Origin: an uncultured Holdemania sp.
Lineage (GTDB): Bacteria > Bacillota_I > Bacilli_A > Erysipelotrichales > Erysipelotrichaceae
Reading direction: 5' to 3'
Assembly: GCA_904395815.1 (NCBI GenBank)
Contig: CAJFOC010000015.1
Coordinates: 1-32,281 of the forward strand
Length of the DNA: 32,281 nt
Under the pieces are notes generated by a model. The model did not search any database. It saw nothing but the letters and a program-made list of their open reading frames with translations, and was not told where the DNA came from. Position 1 is the stretch's first letter. Each line of letters begins with the position of its first letter. Of the stretch, positions 1 through 10,647 are shown piece after piece. The position numbers and the translations under genes were made by a program.

Positions 1-23
1 ATGAAAAAAGCAACCTCTTTTGT

Positions 24-70
24 TAATCAGCATTTTTGGTAATTTTCTAATTAACATTTTTGGTTACTTT
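24..70 (+). repeat. Two imperfect 23-base direct repeats
   Basis: An AT-rich unit of about 23 bases occurs twice back to back with a period of 24 (24-46 and 48-70). Both copies share the core CATTTTTGGT and differ at only a few positions. They lie directly upstream of a truncated serine recombinase, so they could be the relic of a recombination site or of a regulatory region. The sequence alone does not decide this. Confidence 0.5.
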
Positions 71-84
71 TACATTAGCATTAA

Positions 85-327
85 CAAAATGAACGCAAAA
101 TGATCCGGCAGCGGCAGGCGGAAGGAATCCGGATTGCCCGGGAGAAAGGGGTTCATCTCGGCCGGCCAAGACAGCCGGTGCCGGAAGAATTCCGTCCGAT
201 TTACGAACAATGGAAGCGTCGCGAGTATCCATCCAAAACGCTGATTGAAAAAAGCGGGTATTCCTATCAGAAGTTTTATCGCTATTGCCGGCGGCTCAGC
301 AAGGAAAACTCGGCGACAGGGTGCTGA
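85..327 (+). pseudogene. C-terminal remnant of a serine recombinase (resolvase/invertase family)
   Basis: The reading frame opens at 85, just after an in-frame stop at 82-84, and its first ATG is at 100. It begins with QNERKMIRQRQAEGI, continues with AREKGVHLGRPR, and ends in a helix-turn-helix-like tail around SGYSYQKFYRYCRRL. This is the end of the long helix and the DNA-binding domain of resolvase-type serine recombinases. The catalytic domain with the active-site serine, normally about 120 residues, is missing, so the piece cannot be an active recombinase. No good ribosome binding site precedes the ATG at 100, and homology seems to begin upstream of it, which favours a decayed gene over a short functional protein. 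It could still act as a small DNA-binding protein if expressed. A terminator-like hairpin overlaps its stop codon. Confidence 0.6.
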
Positions 328-343
328 AACAGACCCTTTTTTT
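318..343 (+). terminator. Rho-independent terminator after the recombinase remnant
   Basis: AGGGT and ACCCT pair, extended by CTG/CAG around an AAA loop with one bulged G, and a run of seven T follows. The hairpin starts inside the last codons of the remnant and separates it from the priA promoter. Confidence 0.65.
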
Positions 344-378
344 CGTGGGATGGTTGCCATCAGCGGCGGAAGAAGTCA

Positions 379-408
379 TTGGTAAAGCCGGGGCGTTCAT
401 GGTAGAAT
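379..408 (+). promoter_or_regulatory. Sigma-A promoter for the priA operon
   Basis: TTGGTA at 379-384 and TAGAAT at 403-408 are separated by 18 bases. TG one base before the -10 box makes it an extended -10. It lies about 27 bases before the priA start and is the only clear promoter upstream of the long operon. Confidence 0.55.
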
Positions 409-434
409 GATACAAAAGATCAGGAGGGGCCGGC

Positions 435-2600
<2,166 letters not shown>

Positions 2601-2622
2601 ACGAAAACAGAAGGAGACAGAG

Positions 2623-3861
2623 ATGGATAAGGTACGGGAAAGAGTATGGCTGGGATTGCAGGCTGTGATGCTGAACGGGCAATATGCCAGCCTGTGGATG
2701 AGAAACAATCTGAACGGTCTGAGTCGTGATCAGCGCCGCTGGGTAACGCAGGTGCTGTATGGGGTGCTGCGTTATCGTGAACCGGTGCGCTATCAGTGGA
2801 GTGATCTGGTTCGCCGTCCTCCGGCGGACAGAATTGCGTTATTGCTGGATATGAGCGTGTATCAGCTGTTCTGGCTGGATCAGAGCGCTGATTACGCGGT
2901 GGTCAACGAGATGGTTCAGCTCTGTCCGAAAGCGCAGAAAGGACTGGTCAACGCGGTATTGCATCGGGTTATCGCACGGGGGCGTCGCCCGCAGCCGGAA
3001 GGCGATGCGATGGAGGATCTGGCTTTGCGCACCAGCCATCCGCAATGGCTTCTGAAGATGTGGGCAGCGCAGTATTCGCCGGAAACGATGCGCCGGATTG
3101 CGCTGGCGGATCTGCAGCCGGGCAGCGTCGCTGTCCGCATCAATCCGCTGAAGCTGAGCGCGGAACAGCTGGCTCAGCGACCGGAGGTCACGCTGGATGA
3201 AAACGGCTGGACGCTGAAAATGACAGGTAATCCGCTGCATGATCCCTGGTTTGAACAGGGGCGGATCGTCGTTCAGGATCCTTCCTCTCAACAGGCGGCG
3301 CTGTGGCTGGATCCGAAACCCGGGGAAAGAGTGCTGGATGTCTGCAGCGCGCCGGGAACCAAGACGACCCAGATGGCGGCGATGATGAACAACCGCGGGA
3401 CGATTCTGGCCTGCGATCTGTACGAGCACCGGCTGCGCCTGGTAGAACAGGCGGCGCAGAAACAGGGAGCGACGATCATCACCACCCGGCAGATGGACGC
3501 ACTCAAGGCGGATCAGATGCTGGCGGCAGATCAGTTTGACAAGGTGCTGATGGACGTGCCTTGCAGCGGGCTTGGCGTATTGCGGCACAAGCCGGAAATT
3601 CTGTGCCATCTGCATCCGGAAGATCTCGATCAGATCATCCTGCTTCAGCGGCAGATTCTGGATCATGTCAGCGGGCTGGTGAAGCCGGGCGGTTCTTTTG
3701 TGTACAGTACGTGTACGCTGAACCGCAAGGAAAATGAAAAACAGATTGAGGCGTTTCTGCGCGATCATCCGGATTTTTCTCTGGTCCGTCAGCAGACCCG
3801 CTTTCCTTTTGAGGCGGATCAGGATGGCTTTTATATCGCGAAAGTCATTCGAAAGCCGTAA
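2623..3861 (+). CDS. rsmB: 16S rRNA (cytosine-C5) methyltransferase RsmB
   Basis: RsmB methylates C967 (E. coli numbering) of 16S rRNA using S-adenosylmethionine. The 412-residue protein has an N-terminal NusB-like helical domain (about 1-140) followed by the Rossmann methyltransferase fold. The SAM-binding motif VLDVCSAPGTKTTQMA is near residues 238-253. Both family cysteines are visible: C314 in DVPCSGLG and C364 in YSTCTL, the latter corresponding to the covalent nucleophile. It is somewhat shorter than the usual 430-450 residues, with no sign of truncation. AAGGAG lies nine bases before the ATG. Its order with priA, rlmN and prpC is the conserved Firmicute arrangement. Confidence 0.95.
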   Translation: MDKVRERVWLGLQAVMLNGQYASLWMRNNLNGLSRDQRRWVTQVLYGVLRYREPVRYQWSDLVRRPPADRIALLLDMSVYQLFWLDQSADYAVVNEMVQLCPKAQKGLVNAVLHRVIARGRRPQPEGDAMEDLALRTSHPQWLLKMWAAQYSPETMRRIALADLQPGSVAVRINPLKLSAEQLAQRPEVTLDENGWTLKMTGNPLHDPWFEQGRIVVQDPSSQQAALWLDPKPGERVLDVCSAPGTKTTQMAAMMNNRGTILACDLYEHRLRLVEQAAQKQGATIITTRQMDALKADQMLAADQFDKVLMDVPCSGLGVLRHKPEILCHLHPEDLDQIILLQRQILDHVSGLVKPGGSFVYSTCTLNRKENEKQIEAFLRDHPDFSLVRQQTRFPFEADQDGFYIAKVIRKP

Positions 3862-3875
3862 AAATATGATAAAAT
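3848..3875 (+). promoter_or_regulatory. Possible internal promoter before rlmN
   Basis: An extended -10 (TG-A-TAAAAT, -10 at 3870-3875) lies at the end of rsmB, with a weak TTCGAA as a possible -35 sixteen bases upstream. It would separately transcribe rlmN and the signalling genes. The match is modest and the context is within an operon, so this is tentative. Confidence 0.3.
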
Positions 3876-3891
3876 GAGACACGGTGATACG

Positions 3892-4935
3892 ATGAAGACA
3901 ATCTATGATTACAGTTATCCTCAGCTGGAAGAACTGGTTCTTTCGCTGGGGTGGAAAAAATACCGGGCGGATCAGATCTTTCAGGGACTGTACCGCCGCC
4001 GGGTTACGGATTTTGATCAGATGACCGATCTGAGCAAGGAAATGATTGCGCAGCTGAAGGAAAACTTCTGCCTCAATCCGATTCAGATCGTTGAACGGCA
4101 GCGTTCCAGGGACGGAACGATCAAATATCTGTTTGAACTGAGCGATGGCGCGCTGGTGGAATGCGTGCTGATGACGTACAATTACGGCCGGTCGCTGTGC
4201 GTCAGTTCGCAGATCGGCTGCAACATGGGCTGTACGTTCTGCGCCAGCGGACTGCTGAAAAAACAGCGGGATCTGACCAGCGGAGAGATGGTGGCGCAGG
4301 TGATGACCGTACAGCAGGAGCTGGATCAGCAGCAGGATCGGGTTTCTCATGTCGTAGTGATGGGGACGGGCGAGCCGTTTGACAATTACGATCATGTGCT
4401 GAACTTCTGCAACACGATCAATCATGATAAGGGACTGGCGATCGGAGCCCGGCACATCACGATATCCACCTGCGGTCTGATTCCGGCAATCGACCGGTTT
4501 GCGGCCGAACACAAACAATACAATCTGGCGATTTCACTGCACGCGCCGACAGACGAGCTGCGTTCCCGAATCATGCCGGTCAACAAAGCCTGGCCGCTGC
4601 AGCCGCTGATGGACAGCCTGCGGCGTTATTCGGTAGAAAACAACCGCCGGCTGACGTTTGAATACATCCTGCTGAAAGGGGTCAACGATTCGGAGGCGAT
4701 GGCAGATAAGCTGGCAGCGCTGATCCGCGGCATGAACGCCTACGTCAATCTGATTCCTTATAATGAGGTAGACGAAAACGGCTATCGCAGCACGGATTTT
4801 GCCGCGGCGATGAAGTTTTATGACGCGCTGATGAAGCGGGGGATCAAGGCGACGCTGCGGCAGGAACATGGCGGGGATATCGACGCTGCCTGTGGTCAGC
4901 TGCGGGCCAAACACGAAAGGATGCGGCAGGCATGA
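3892..4935 (+). CDS. rlmN: Dual-specificity 23S rRNA/tRNA adenine-C2 methyltransferase RlmN
   Basis: RlmN is a radical-SAM enzyme that methylates A2503 of 23S rRNA and A37 of some tRNAs. The cluster-binding motif CNMGCTFC gives C110, C114 and C117 when counted from 3892. The two catalytic cysteines of the family are present at C103 (in LCVSSQIGC) and C334 (in DAACGQ). GTGEPFDNY and the other family blocks are intact. The length is 347 residues. I prefer the ATG at 3892, since the family usually starts shortly before this helix and GGTGAT lies nearby. An in-frame ATG at 3874 would add six residues. Its stop overlaps the start of the phosphatase gene by four bases (ATGA), which suggests translational coupling. 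Confidence 0.95.
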   Translation: MKTIYDYSYPQLEELVLSLGWKKYRADQIFQGLYRRRVTDFDQMTDLSKEMIAQLKENFCLNPIQIVERQRSRDGTIKYLFELSDGALVECVLMTYNYGRSLCVSSQIGCNMGCTFCASGLLKKQRDLTSGEMVAQVMTVQQELDQQQDRVSHVVVMGTGEPFDNYDHVLNFCNTINHDKGLAIGARHITISTCGLIPAIDRFAAEHKQYNLAISLHAPTDELRSRIMPVNKAWPLQPLMDSLRRYSVENNRRLTFEYILLKGVNDSEAMADKLAALIRGMNAYVNLIPYNEVDENGYRSTDFAAAMKFYDALMKRGIKATLRQEHGGDIDAACGQLRAKHERMRQA

Positions 4936-5681
4936 AATGCTACGGAGCGACGGACATCGGACTGGTTCGTTCTTCCAATCAGGACAGTTATGTCATCGCG
5001 ACCAATGAGGCCGGCGATGTGTTCGCGCTGGTGTGCGACGGCATTGGCGGCGGTAATTCAGGAGATGTCGCTTCGCAGACGGCCATTCATTATTTCAGCG
5101 AGGTGTTCAGCAGCAATCGCGGATTTCGCGACGAACAGGAGGCGCTGACCTGGATTCGCTATCAGGTTCGCAAGGCCAACGATGAGATTTTTTCTCTGGC
5201 CTCCACCAAAAAAGAATATCAGGGCATGGGCACCACCCTGACCGGCGTGTTGCTGATCCCGCAGGGAAGTTATGTCGTCAACATCGGCGACAGCCGGGTT
5301 TATGCGGTGTTTGCCGATCAGCAGTTTCGCTGCCTGACTCAGGATCATACGCTGGTACAGGACCTGGTCAATCATGGTGAACTGGCCCCGGAACAGGTAA
5401 AGAATCATCCTCAGCGCAATATGCTGACCAACGCGCTGGGAATCTGGTCCAACATCCGGGTGGATATCAGCCGGATAGAAGATCCGGTGCGGCTGTTTCT
5501 GATCTGTTCGGATGGCCTGCATGGTTATGTGCCGGACTCGGTAATCGGCCGGATTCTGACGGATGAACGGCTGCCGCTGCAGTCGCGCTGCAAGCAGCTG
5601 ATGAATCTGGCGCTGCAGCAGGGAGGATACGATAATATCACGATCATCCTGATTCAGAAGGAAGAAGGTGATCGCCGGTGA
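4932..5681 (+). CDS. prpC: PP2C-type Ser/Thr protein phosphatase (PrpC/Stp)
   Basis: This is a metal-dependent protein phosphatase that reverses phosphorylation by the adjacent kinase PrkC. The 249 residues carry the PP2C motifs in order: the N-terminal TDIGLVRSSNQDS with D18, VCDGIGGGNSGD with the metal-binding D36 and G37, GTTLTG, NIGDSR, LTQDHTLV, ICSDGL, and the final GGYDNIT. There is no signal peptide or membrane segment, so it is cytosolic. The start overlaps the rlmN stop and its own stop overlaps the kinase start, each by four bases. Such coupling would keep kinase and phosphatase amounts linked. Confidence 0.95.
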   Translation: MKCYGATDIGLVRSSNQDSYVIATNEAGDVFALVCDGIGGGNSGDVASQTAIHYFSEVFSSNRGFRDEQEALTWIRYQVRKANDEIFSLASTKKEYQGMGTTLTGVLLIPQGSYVVNIGDSRVYAVFADQQFRCLTQDHTLVQDLVNHGELAPEQVKNHPQRNMLTNALGIWSNIRVDISRIEDPVRLFLICSDGLHGYVPDSVIGRILTDERLPLQSRCKQLMNLALQQGGYDNITIILIQKEEGDRR

Positions 5682-7375
5682 ACCGAATGATTGCGCGCCG
5701 CTACATGCTGGTGAAACATATTGGGCAGGGCGGCATGGCCGACGTTTATGTCGCGGTGGATACGCTGCTGAACCGGGAAGTGGCGGTGAAAATTCTGCGC
5801 GGCGAGCTGAGCAACGATCCGGTGGCGCTGCTGCGGTTTCAGAGGGAGGCCAACGCTTCGACGGCGCTGTCCCATCCCAATATCGTGGATATCTATGATG
5901 TCGGAGAGGACGAGGGCCATCACTTCATCGTGATGGAATATGTCCGGGGCCGGGATCTGAAACAGCTGATTGCCCAGCGCGGCGCCTTGTGCAAGGAAGA
6001 AGCGGTGGCGATTATGAAACAGCTGGTCAGCGCGGTAGCAGAGGCACACCGGCGCAACATCATCCACCGCGACATCAAGCCGCAGAATGTGCTGATCAAG
6101 GATGACGGCACGCTGAAAGTCGTGGATTTCGGCATTGCGCTGGCTCAGGATGCGCTGCAGCTGACGCAGTCTGATTCCGTGATGGGATCGGTGCATTATC
6201 TGGCGCCGGAAATTGCCCGTGGGGAAGCGGCGACAGTTCAGAGTGATATCTATTCGCTGGGAATCGTATTCTATGAGCTGCTCAGCGGCGAGGTGCCTTT
6301 TCGTGGCGAAGCGGCCGTGCAGATTGCCATGATGCATATGCGGGAGCCGATGCCTTCCATACGGCAGCTGAATCCATCGCTGCCTCAATCCGTTGAAAAC
6401 ATCATCCTGCGCGCCACGGCCAAGAATAAAAACAACCGCTATGCCAGCTGCGAGGTCATGCTTCAGGATCTGATGACCTGCCTGGATCCTTCCCGCGCCC
6501 ATGAGCCGAAACTGGTTTTCAAAACGCCCAGCGAGGGCAGCCGGACTATTGCGGTGTCGGCGGTAAAGCCATCCGGTTCAAAAAAAACCGGGAAGCCCTC
6601 CGCCGGCAGAAAAACCAGAAAAAAGAAACGCAATCCGGCCTGGATGAATCTGCTTCTGATCGGTCTGGTGATGCTTTCACTGACGGCGGTGGTGTTCCTT
6701 CTGTTGCTTAGCGGCGTGCTGGGCGGACGCTCGACGATGAGCGTGGTTCCGCAGCTGCGCAATCTGACGGTGGAACAGGCAGCCTCCGCCCTGGCGGATG
6801 CCGGACTGGAACTGAACCGGGCGGAAATCACCTATACGCTGACCGATTCTGTGGAACAGAATCTGGTGTTTGAAAGTGAACCGGAAGCCGGCAGCGAGCT
6901 GGCACAGGGATCGCAGGTGAAAATCAAGGTATCGCTGGGAACCTGGCAGGTGATTGAGAATTACGTCGGCATGACGATTTCCCAGGCTCGCAGTGAGCTG
7001 GAGCCTTATGGCAACATCCGCATTCAGCAGGTTCAGGAAAGCAGCGACAGTCCGGCCGGCACCATTATCCGTCAGGAAGGGCTGGCGCCGGGCGACAAGG
7101 TGGATCCGCAAAGCAACGCGACGATCCGGCTTGTTATTTCCGCTTATCCGACGTTTCAGATTGACTGGGCTTATCGGGGCATGGATGTTTACGAAGCCAA
7201 GGAACGGCTGGAAGCGCAGGGCGCGGTGGTCGTGCTGTCCGCGTTGAGTACGGAAGGGATGAGCGAGGAGGAAATCGCTGTTTTGAGCCGAGGCGTGGTT
7301 GTCCGCTGTTCGCCGGATTTCGGAACGGTCTATGAACAGAATGAGGACAGCTATATCACGCTGTATTACTATTAG
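5678..7375 (+). CDS. prkC: Membrane Ser/Thr protein kinase with PASTA domains (PrkC/StkP type)
   Basis: This kinase senses muropeptides or cell-wall state and phosphorylates cytosolic targets in growth and division. The kinase domain (about 9-270) has GQGGMADVYVA, the ATP lysine K38, HRDIKPQN with catalytic D132, and the DFG aspartate D150. A basic juxtamembrane stretch is followed by one transmembrane helix near 325-350. The extracellular part holds three PASTA-like repeats, about 355-423, 424-493 and 494-565. The third is divergent. The length of 565 residues is slightly short for the family. The start used is GTG at 5678, overlapping the phosphatase stop. An ATG at 5687 is an alternative. 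Confidence 0.95.
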   Translation: MNRMIARRYMLVKHIGQGGMADVYVAVDTLLNREVAVKILRGELSNDPVALLRFQREANASTALSHPNIVDIYDVGEDEGHHFIVMEYVRGRDLKQLIAQRGALCKEEAVAIMKQLVSAVAEAHRRNIIHRDIKPQNVLIKDDGTLKVVDFGIALAQDALQLTQSDSVMGSVHYLAPEIARGEAATVQSDIYSLGIVFYELLSGEVPFRGEAAVQIAMMHMREPMPSIRQLNPSLPQSVENIILRATAKNKNNRYASCEVMLQDLMTCLDPSRAHEPKLVFKTPSEGSRTIAVSAVKPSGSKKTGKPSAGRKTRKKKRNPAWMNLLLIGLVMLSLTAVVFLLLLSGVLGGRSTMSVVPQLRNLTVEQAASALADAGLELNRAEITYTLTDSVEQNLVFESEPEAGSELAQGSQVKIKVSLGTWQVIENYVGMTISQARSELEPYGNIRIQQVQESSDSPAGTIIRQEGLAPGDKVDPQSNATIRLVISAYPTFQIDWAYRGMDVYEAKERLEAQGAVVVLSALSTEGMSEEEIAVLSRGVVVRCSPDFGTVYEQNEDSYITLYYY

Positions 7376-7387
7376 AGAAGGAGAAGT

Positions 7388-8254
7388 ATGCGGGGAAGAA
7401 TTATCAAAATCATTTCCAATCAGTATACGGTAGCGGATCCGCAGGGGGTTCGATTTGACTGCGTTGCCCGCGGCAAGGTCCGGCTGCAGGATCGTCCGCT
7501 GACCGGAGACTGGGTTGAATTTGAGGAATTTGCCGGCCAGTACGGCATTGAACGGATTTTGCCGCGGCGTAATTTTCTGCGAAGACCGGCAGTGGCCAAT
7601 GTGGATCAGGCGCTGATCGTCATGTCGGCCAGGGAACCGGATTTTTCCTGTACGCTGGTAGATCGGATTCTGTTTCTGGTCGTTCATGCCGCGATCAAGC
7701 CGGTGCTGTGCATAACCAAGATGGATCTGGTGCCGCCGCAGGATCCGGTGCATGCGATGATTGAGGATTATCGCCGCAGCGGTTATCCGGTTGTGCTCAG
7801 CGGCAGCCAGCAGCTGGATGAAAAGCTGTCTTCCGTACTCAGCGGCAAGGTGACGGTCCTGACCGGACAAAGCGGCGTCGGCAAATCAAGTCTGCTGAAC
7901 AAGCTGAATCCTTCTTTTCAGCTGCAGACTCAGCAGATTTCCAAAGCGCTGGGTCGGGGCAAGCATACGACCCGTCATGTGGAACTGCATGAAGTCGCCG
8001 GCGGCTGGGTAGCGGATACGCCGGGCTTTTCCTCGCTGGATTTCAGTGTGCTGAGCGCATCTGATCTGGCGCAGGCCGTTCCGGATTTTACACCGTTTCT
8101 GGGACAGTGCCGTTTTCGTGACTGCCTGCATCAGAACGAGCCGGACTGCGCGGTAAAACAGGCTGTGGAGCAGGGGAAGGTTTCCGCTGTCCGCTATGCC
8201 GATTACCTGGATTGTCTGGCTTTGATACAAGGACGAAAGGAGAAATATGGATGA
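7388..8254 (+). CDS. rsgA: Small ribosomal subunit biogenesis GTPase RsgA
   Basis: RsgA is a circularly permuted GTPase that checks late 30S maturation. The N-terminal OB fold covers about 1-65. The GTPase motifs follow in permuted order: TKMDLV (G4), then GQSGVGKSS (G1, residues 160-168), then DTPGFSS (G3). A C-terminal zinc-binding region has the family's cysteine/histidine pattern in CRFRDCLHQNEPDC (about 241-254). The length of 288 residues is normal. GAAGGAGAA precedes the ATG. The gene overlaps rpe by four bases and keeps the conserved prkC-rsgA-rpe order. Confidence 0.96.
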   Translation: MRGRIIKIISNQYTVADPQGVRFDCVARGKVRLQDRPLTGDWVEFEEFAGQYGIERILPRRNFLRRPAVANVDQALIVMSAREPDFSCTLVDRILFLVVHAAIKPVLCITKMDLVPPQDPVHAMIEDYRRSGYPVVLSGSQQLDEKLSSVLSGKVTVLTGQSGVGKSSLLNKLNPSFQLQTQQISKALGRGKHTTRHVELHEVAGGWVADTPGFSSLDFSVLSASDLAQAVPDFTPFLGQCRFRDCLHQNEPDCAVKQAVEQGKVSAVRYADYLDCLALIQGRKEKYG

Positions 8255-8898
8255 CGATCATAGCCCCTTCAGTTTTATCTCTGGATTTTTCCCGGCTTGC
8301 CTCGCAGATGAGCGAGCTGAACGCTTCCGGTGCGCAATGGCTGCATTTTGATGTGATGGACGGCCATTTTGTACCGAATCTGACTTTTGGCCCGGATCTT
8401 CTCAAAGCGATGAGAAAGATGACAGAGCTGCAGCTGGACGTGCATCTGATGATCAGCGAACCGCAGCGGTATGCAAAACGGTTTGTCGAAGCCGGTGCGG
8501 ATTGGGTCACTTTTCATTATGAGGCCATGGCTGATGAGCAGGCCTGTCTGCAGCTGATTGATCAGCTGCATCGAATGGGAGTTAAGGCGGGAATGTCGAT
8601 CAAGCCGAAAACGCCGGCAGAGGTGCTCAGACCGCTGTTATCGCATTTGGATCTGGTACTGGTGATGTCAGTGGAACCGGGATTTGGCGGTCAGACGTTT
8701 GATCCGTCCGCACTGGATAAGATCGCTCAGCTGGAGGAGTGGAAACGGCAGGAAAACGCTTCGTATCTGATCGAGGTGGACGGCGGCATCAATGCGCAGA
8801 CCGGCCTGCAGTGCCGTGAAAAAGGCGCTGAGGTTCTGGTGGCCGGCAGCTATGTGTTCAAACAGGACATTGCGGCGGCCGTGGCATCCCTGAGATGA
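8251..8898 (+). CDS. rpe: Ribulose-phosphate 3-epimerase
   Basis: Rpe interconverts ribulose 5-phosphate and xylulose 5-phosphate in the pentose phosphate pathway. It is a cytosolic TIM barrel with a divalent metal. The protein starts MTIIAPSVLSLDF, which is typical. Metal and active-site motifs HFDVMDGHFVPN, DVHLMI, SVEPGFGGQ and VDGGI are all present in 215 residues. I set the start at the ATG at 8251, which overlaps the rsgA stop (ATGA) and has AAAGGAG upstream. An in-frame GTG 39 bases earlier has no family support. The stop overlaps thiN in the same manner. Confidence 0.96.
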   Translation: MTIIAPSVLSLDFSRLASQMSELNASGAQWLHFDVMDGHFVPNLTFGPDLLKAMRKMTELQLDVHLMISEPQRYAKRFVEAGADWVTFHYEAMADEQACLQLIDQLHRMGVKAGMSIKPKTPAEVLRPLLSHLDLVLVMSVEPGFGGQTFDPSALDKIAQLEEWKRQENASYLIEVDGGINAQTGLQCREKGAEVLVAGSYVFKQDIAAAVASLR

Positions 8899-9503
8899 AA
8901 ACCTGCACGATTGTTCTGGGGCTGGCGCAGGATCTGTCGCTGTGCGAAGGGGATCTGATTGGCGCTGACCGCGGTGCGCTGGTGTGCGCCCGTCAGCAGC
9001 GGCGGATGGTGCTGGCAATTGGTGATTTTGATTCCGTTACGTCCCCTGAACTGGCGCTGATCCGGCGTTATGCCGATCAGATCCGTGTTCTGCCGGTCAT
9101 GAAAGATGAAACGGATGCGCTCTCCGCGCTGCGCTGGGCGGAAGAGCAGGGGTATCAGTCCGTTGTGATGACTGGCGGACTGGGCGGCCGGCAGGATCAT
9201 CAGATGGCCAACCTGCTTTTGATGATGTATCGGAAAACCTCGTTGATCTTACGGGAAAAGGATAACGAGCTGACCTGTCTGGATCCGGGACGGTATGTTT
9301 TTCATCCCGGCCGGTTTCGGTTTGTATCGTTTTTTGCGGTGGAGCCTTCCGTTATGACACTGAGCGGGTTTCTGTATCCGCTGGAGCGATATACGATGGA
9401 ATGCGGAGATACGATCGGCATTTCCAATGAAATTGTCGGCGAGGAAGCGGTGCTGACGCTGCAGAAGGGAAGAGTGATGGTGATCCGCTGCAATGACGGC
9501 TGA
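8895..9503 (+). CDS. thiN: Thiamine pyrophosphokinase
   Basis: ThiN transfers pyrophosphate from ATP to thiamine to give thiamine diphosphate. The family signatures are clear: GDFDSV near residue 43, then KDETDALSALRWA, then GGLGGRQDHQMANL. The C-terminal beta domain (about 130-202), which completes the thiamine site, is present. The 202-residue length is normal for the monofunctional Firmicute enzyme. The start overlaps the rpe stop by four bases. It ends the conserved part of the operon. Confidence 0.92.
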   Translation: MKTCTIVLGLAQDLSLCEGDLIGADRGALVCARQQRRMVLAIGDFDSVTSPELALIRRYADQIRVLPVMKDETDALSALRWAEEQGYQSVVMTGGLGGRQDHQMANLLLMMYRKTSLILREKDNELTCLDPGRYVFHPGRFRFVSFFAVEPSVMTLSGFLYPLERYTMECGDTIGISNEIVGEEAVLTLQKGRVMVIRCNDG

Positions 9504-9532
9504 AAACGGTCGTGAGCCAGAGGAGGAACGCG

Positions 9533-10414
9533 ATGGAAAAAAGACAGAGAGTTTCAGTTTACGGAAAACGGATTGTTGCCGGTATTGTAGTGACGCTGGC
9601 GACGCTGGCCGGCATCATTTGGACGGTTGGGACCGGGTATCTTGGCTCGAGGGGCTGGCAATGGATCGGTGACGCACTGTATCCGTTAGGCATGACGGTG
9701 GTGGCCGTGGTGATGGCGGCAGGCTGGAAAACGCTGGTTCGCTCTTCGGCGCTGCGCCGCTATGGCCGGGGAATTCTGTTGGGGATCAGCGGTTTTTTTC
9801 TGGCTTTGACACTGCAGAACATGGTACGTTTTCCGTTGACTGTTTCTCAATCGGAAAACGGGCGCTTTCAGGTGCTGGTGCGGGTGGATCGCCGCAGCAA
9901 TGAGGCGATTCTGTACCGGCCGCGATATGGCCTTTTCCGTCATGAACAGGCTCGCTTTGCCTATCCGGTAAAAGGTTCGCTGAAGCTGCGGTGGCTGACT
10001 GGCGATGTCTGCACGATGACTTATCGGACGGTGGATGGCAGCGTTCATCAGAGTGTAGCGACATTTGGAGACCGCGGGGATCCGATCAGCTATCACAACA
10101 TGATTTCCGCCATCAGCGGACAGTGGCAGCAGGATCCGCTGACCGACGGCGCCTGGCGAATCCGGGTGGACAGCGAGGGAATCCGACTGGAAAACGGGGA
10201 TCAGAGTGAGCTGTACGCTTTTGACGATTGTGTTCCATTCGGTACGCTGGCACTGGTATTGTGTCGTGACGGATTGCCGCAATGGACGCTGGTGCTGGCG
10301 GAGGACGGCGTTATTGACGAGCGGGATCTGTTTGTCGGCGGTCATCTGATTCTCTGTGAGGTAGCGATGGAATCCATGCCGGTGATCGAACTGCAGCGCA
10401 GCCAGGAGATCTGA
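9533..10414 (+). CDS. Unknown membrane protein with three N-terminal helices
   Basis: I do not recognise a family. The first 100 residues hold three hydrophobic segments (about 13-35, 47-65 and 80-97). The remaining 190 residues are polar and rich in short beta-like stretches. With three helices and a basic N-terminus, this domain would lie outside the membrane under the positive-inside rule. The start at 9533 is chosen because AGAGGAGG lies seven bases upstream. An in-frame GTG 21 bases earlier has no such site. It follows thiN after 29 bases on the same strand and is probably the last gene of the operon, facing the convergent rpmB. Confidence 0.75.
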   Translation: MEKRQRVSVYGKRIVAGIVVTLATLAGIIWTVGTGYLGSRGWQWIGDALYPLGMTVVAVVMAAGWKTLVRSSALRRYGRGILLGISGFFLALTLQNMVRFPLTVSQSENGRFQVLVRVDRRSNEAILYRPRYGLFRHEQARFAYPVKGSLKLRWLTGDVCTMTYRTVDGSVHQSVATFGDRGDPISYHNMISAISGQWQQDPLTDGAWRIRVDSEGIRLENGDQSELYAFDDCVPFGTLALVLCRDGLPQWTLVLAEDGVIDERDLFVGGHLILCEVAMESMPVIELQRSQEI

Positions 10415-10584
10415 ACGCTGTAGTGATGAAGTGAAAGGAAATACCATCGGAAAAAATAAACGATCGAGACGGAGAGAATCCCGCTGCTCAGATACATGAA
10501 ATCAACAAGCGTGTGTCTGAGGAGGTGGGATTTTTCTATGGGGAGAAAACTACATGATCTGCTGAACAAAAAGGGAATGTATTG

Positions 10585-10616
10585 GAAAAAATAAAAAGCC
10601 GGAACACTGTCCGGCT
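10585..10616 (-). terminator. Terminator of rpmB
   Basis: Read on the minus strand, AGCCGGA and TCCGGCT form a seven-base-pair stem with a six-base loop, followed by a long U-rich tract. It lies about 30 bases past the rpmB stop. On the plus strand the stem is followed by GCAT and then only a short A-run, so it mainly serves rpmB. Confidence 0.8.
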
Positions 10617-10647
10617 GCATGAAAAAAGGAGCGTCTGCTCCTTTGGA

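Noticed and set aside
2839-4518. 559-residue minus-strand ORF across rsmB and rlmN
   Set aside because: It is antisense to two well-supported genes. Its composition, rich in Q, H, R and L, is the shadow pattern of this GC-biased codon use.
10496-10594. Small plus-strand ORF (about 32 residues, or 18 from an inner ATG at 10538) between the thiN operon and rpmB, the position held by spoVM in Bacillus
   Set aside because: It does not resemble SpoVM. The GAGGAGG is 12 bases from the inner ATG, and the end runs into the rpmB terminator. There is no other support for coding.
10342-10620. 92-residue minus-strand ORF just downstream of rpmB
   Set aside because: It starts inside the rpmB terminator, overlaps the end of the plus-strand membrane protein gene and has no ribosome binding site.
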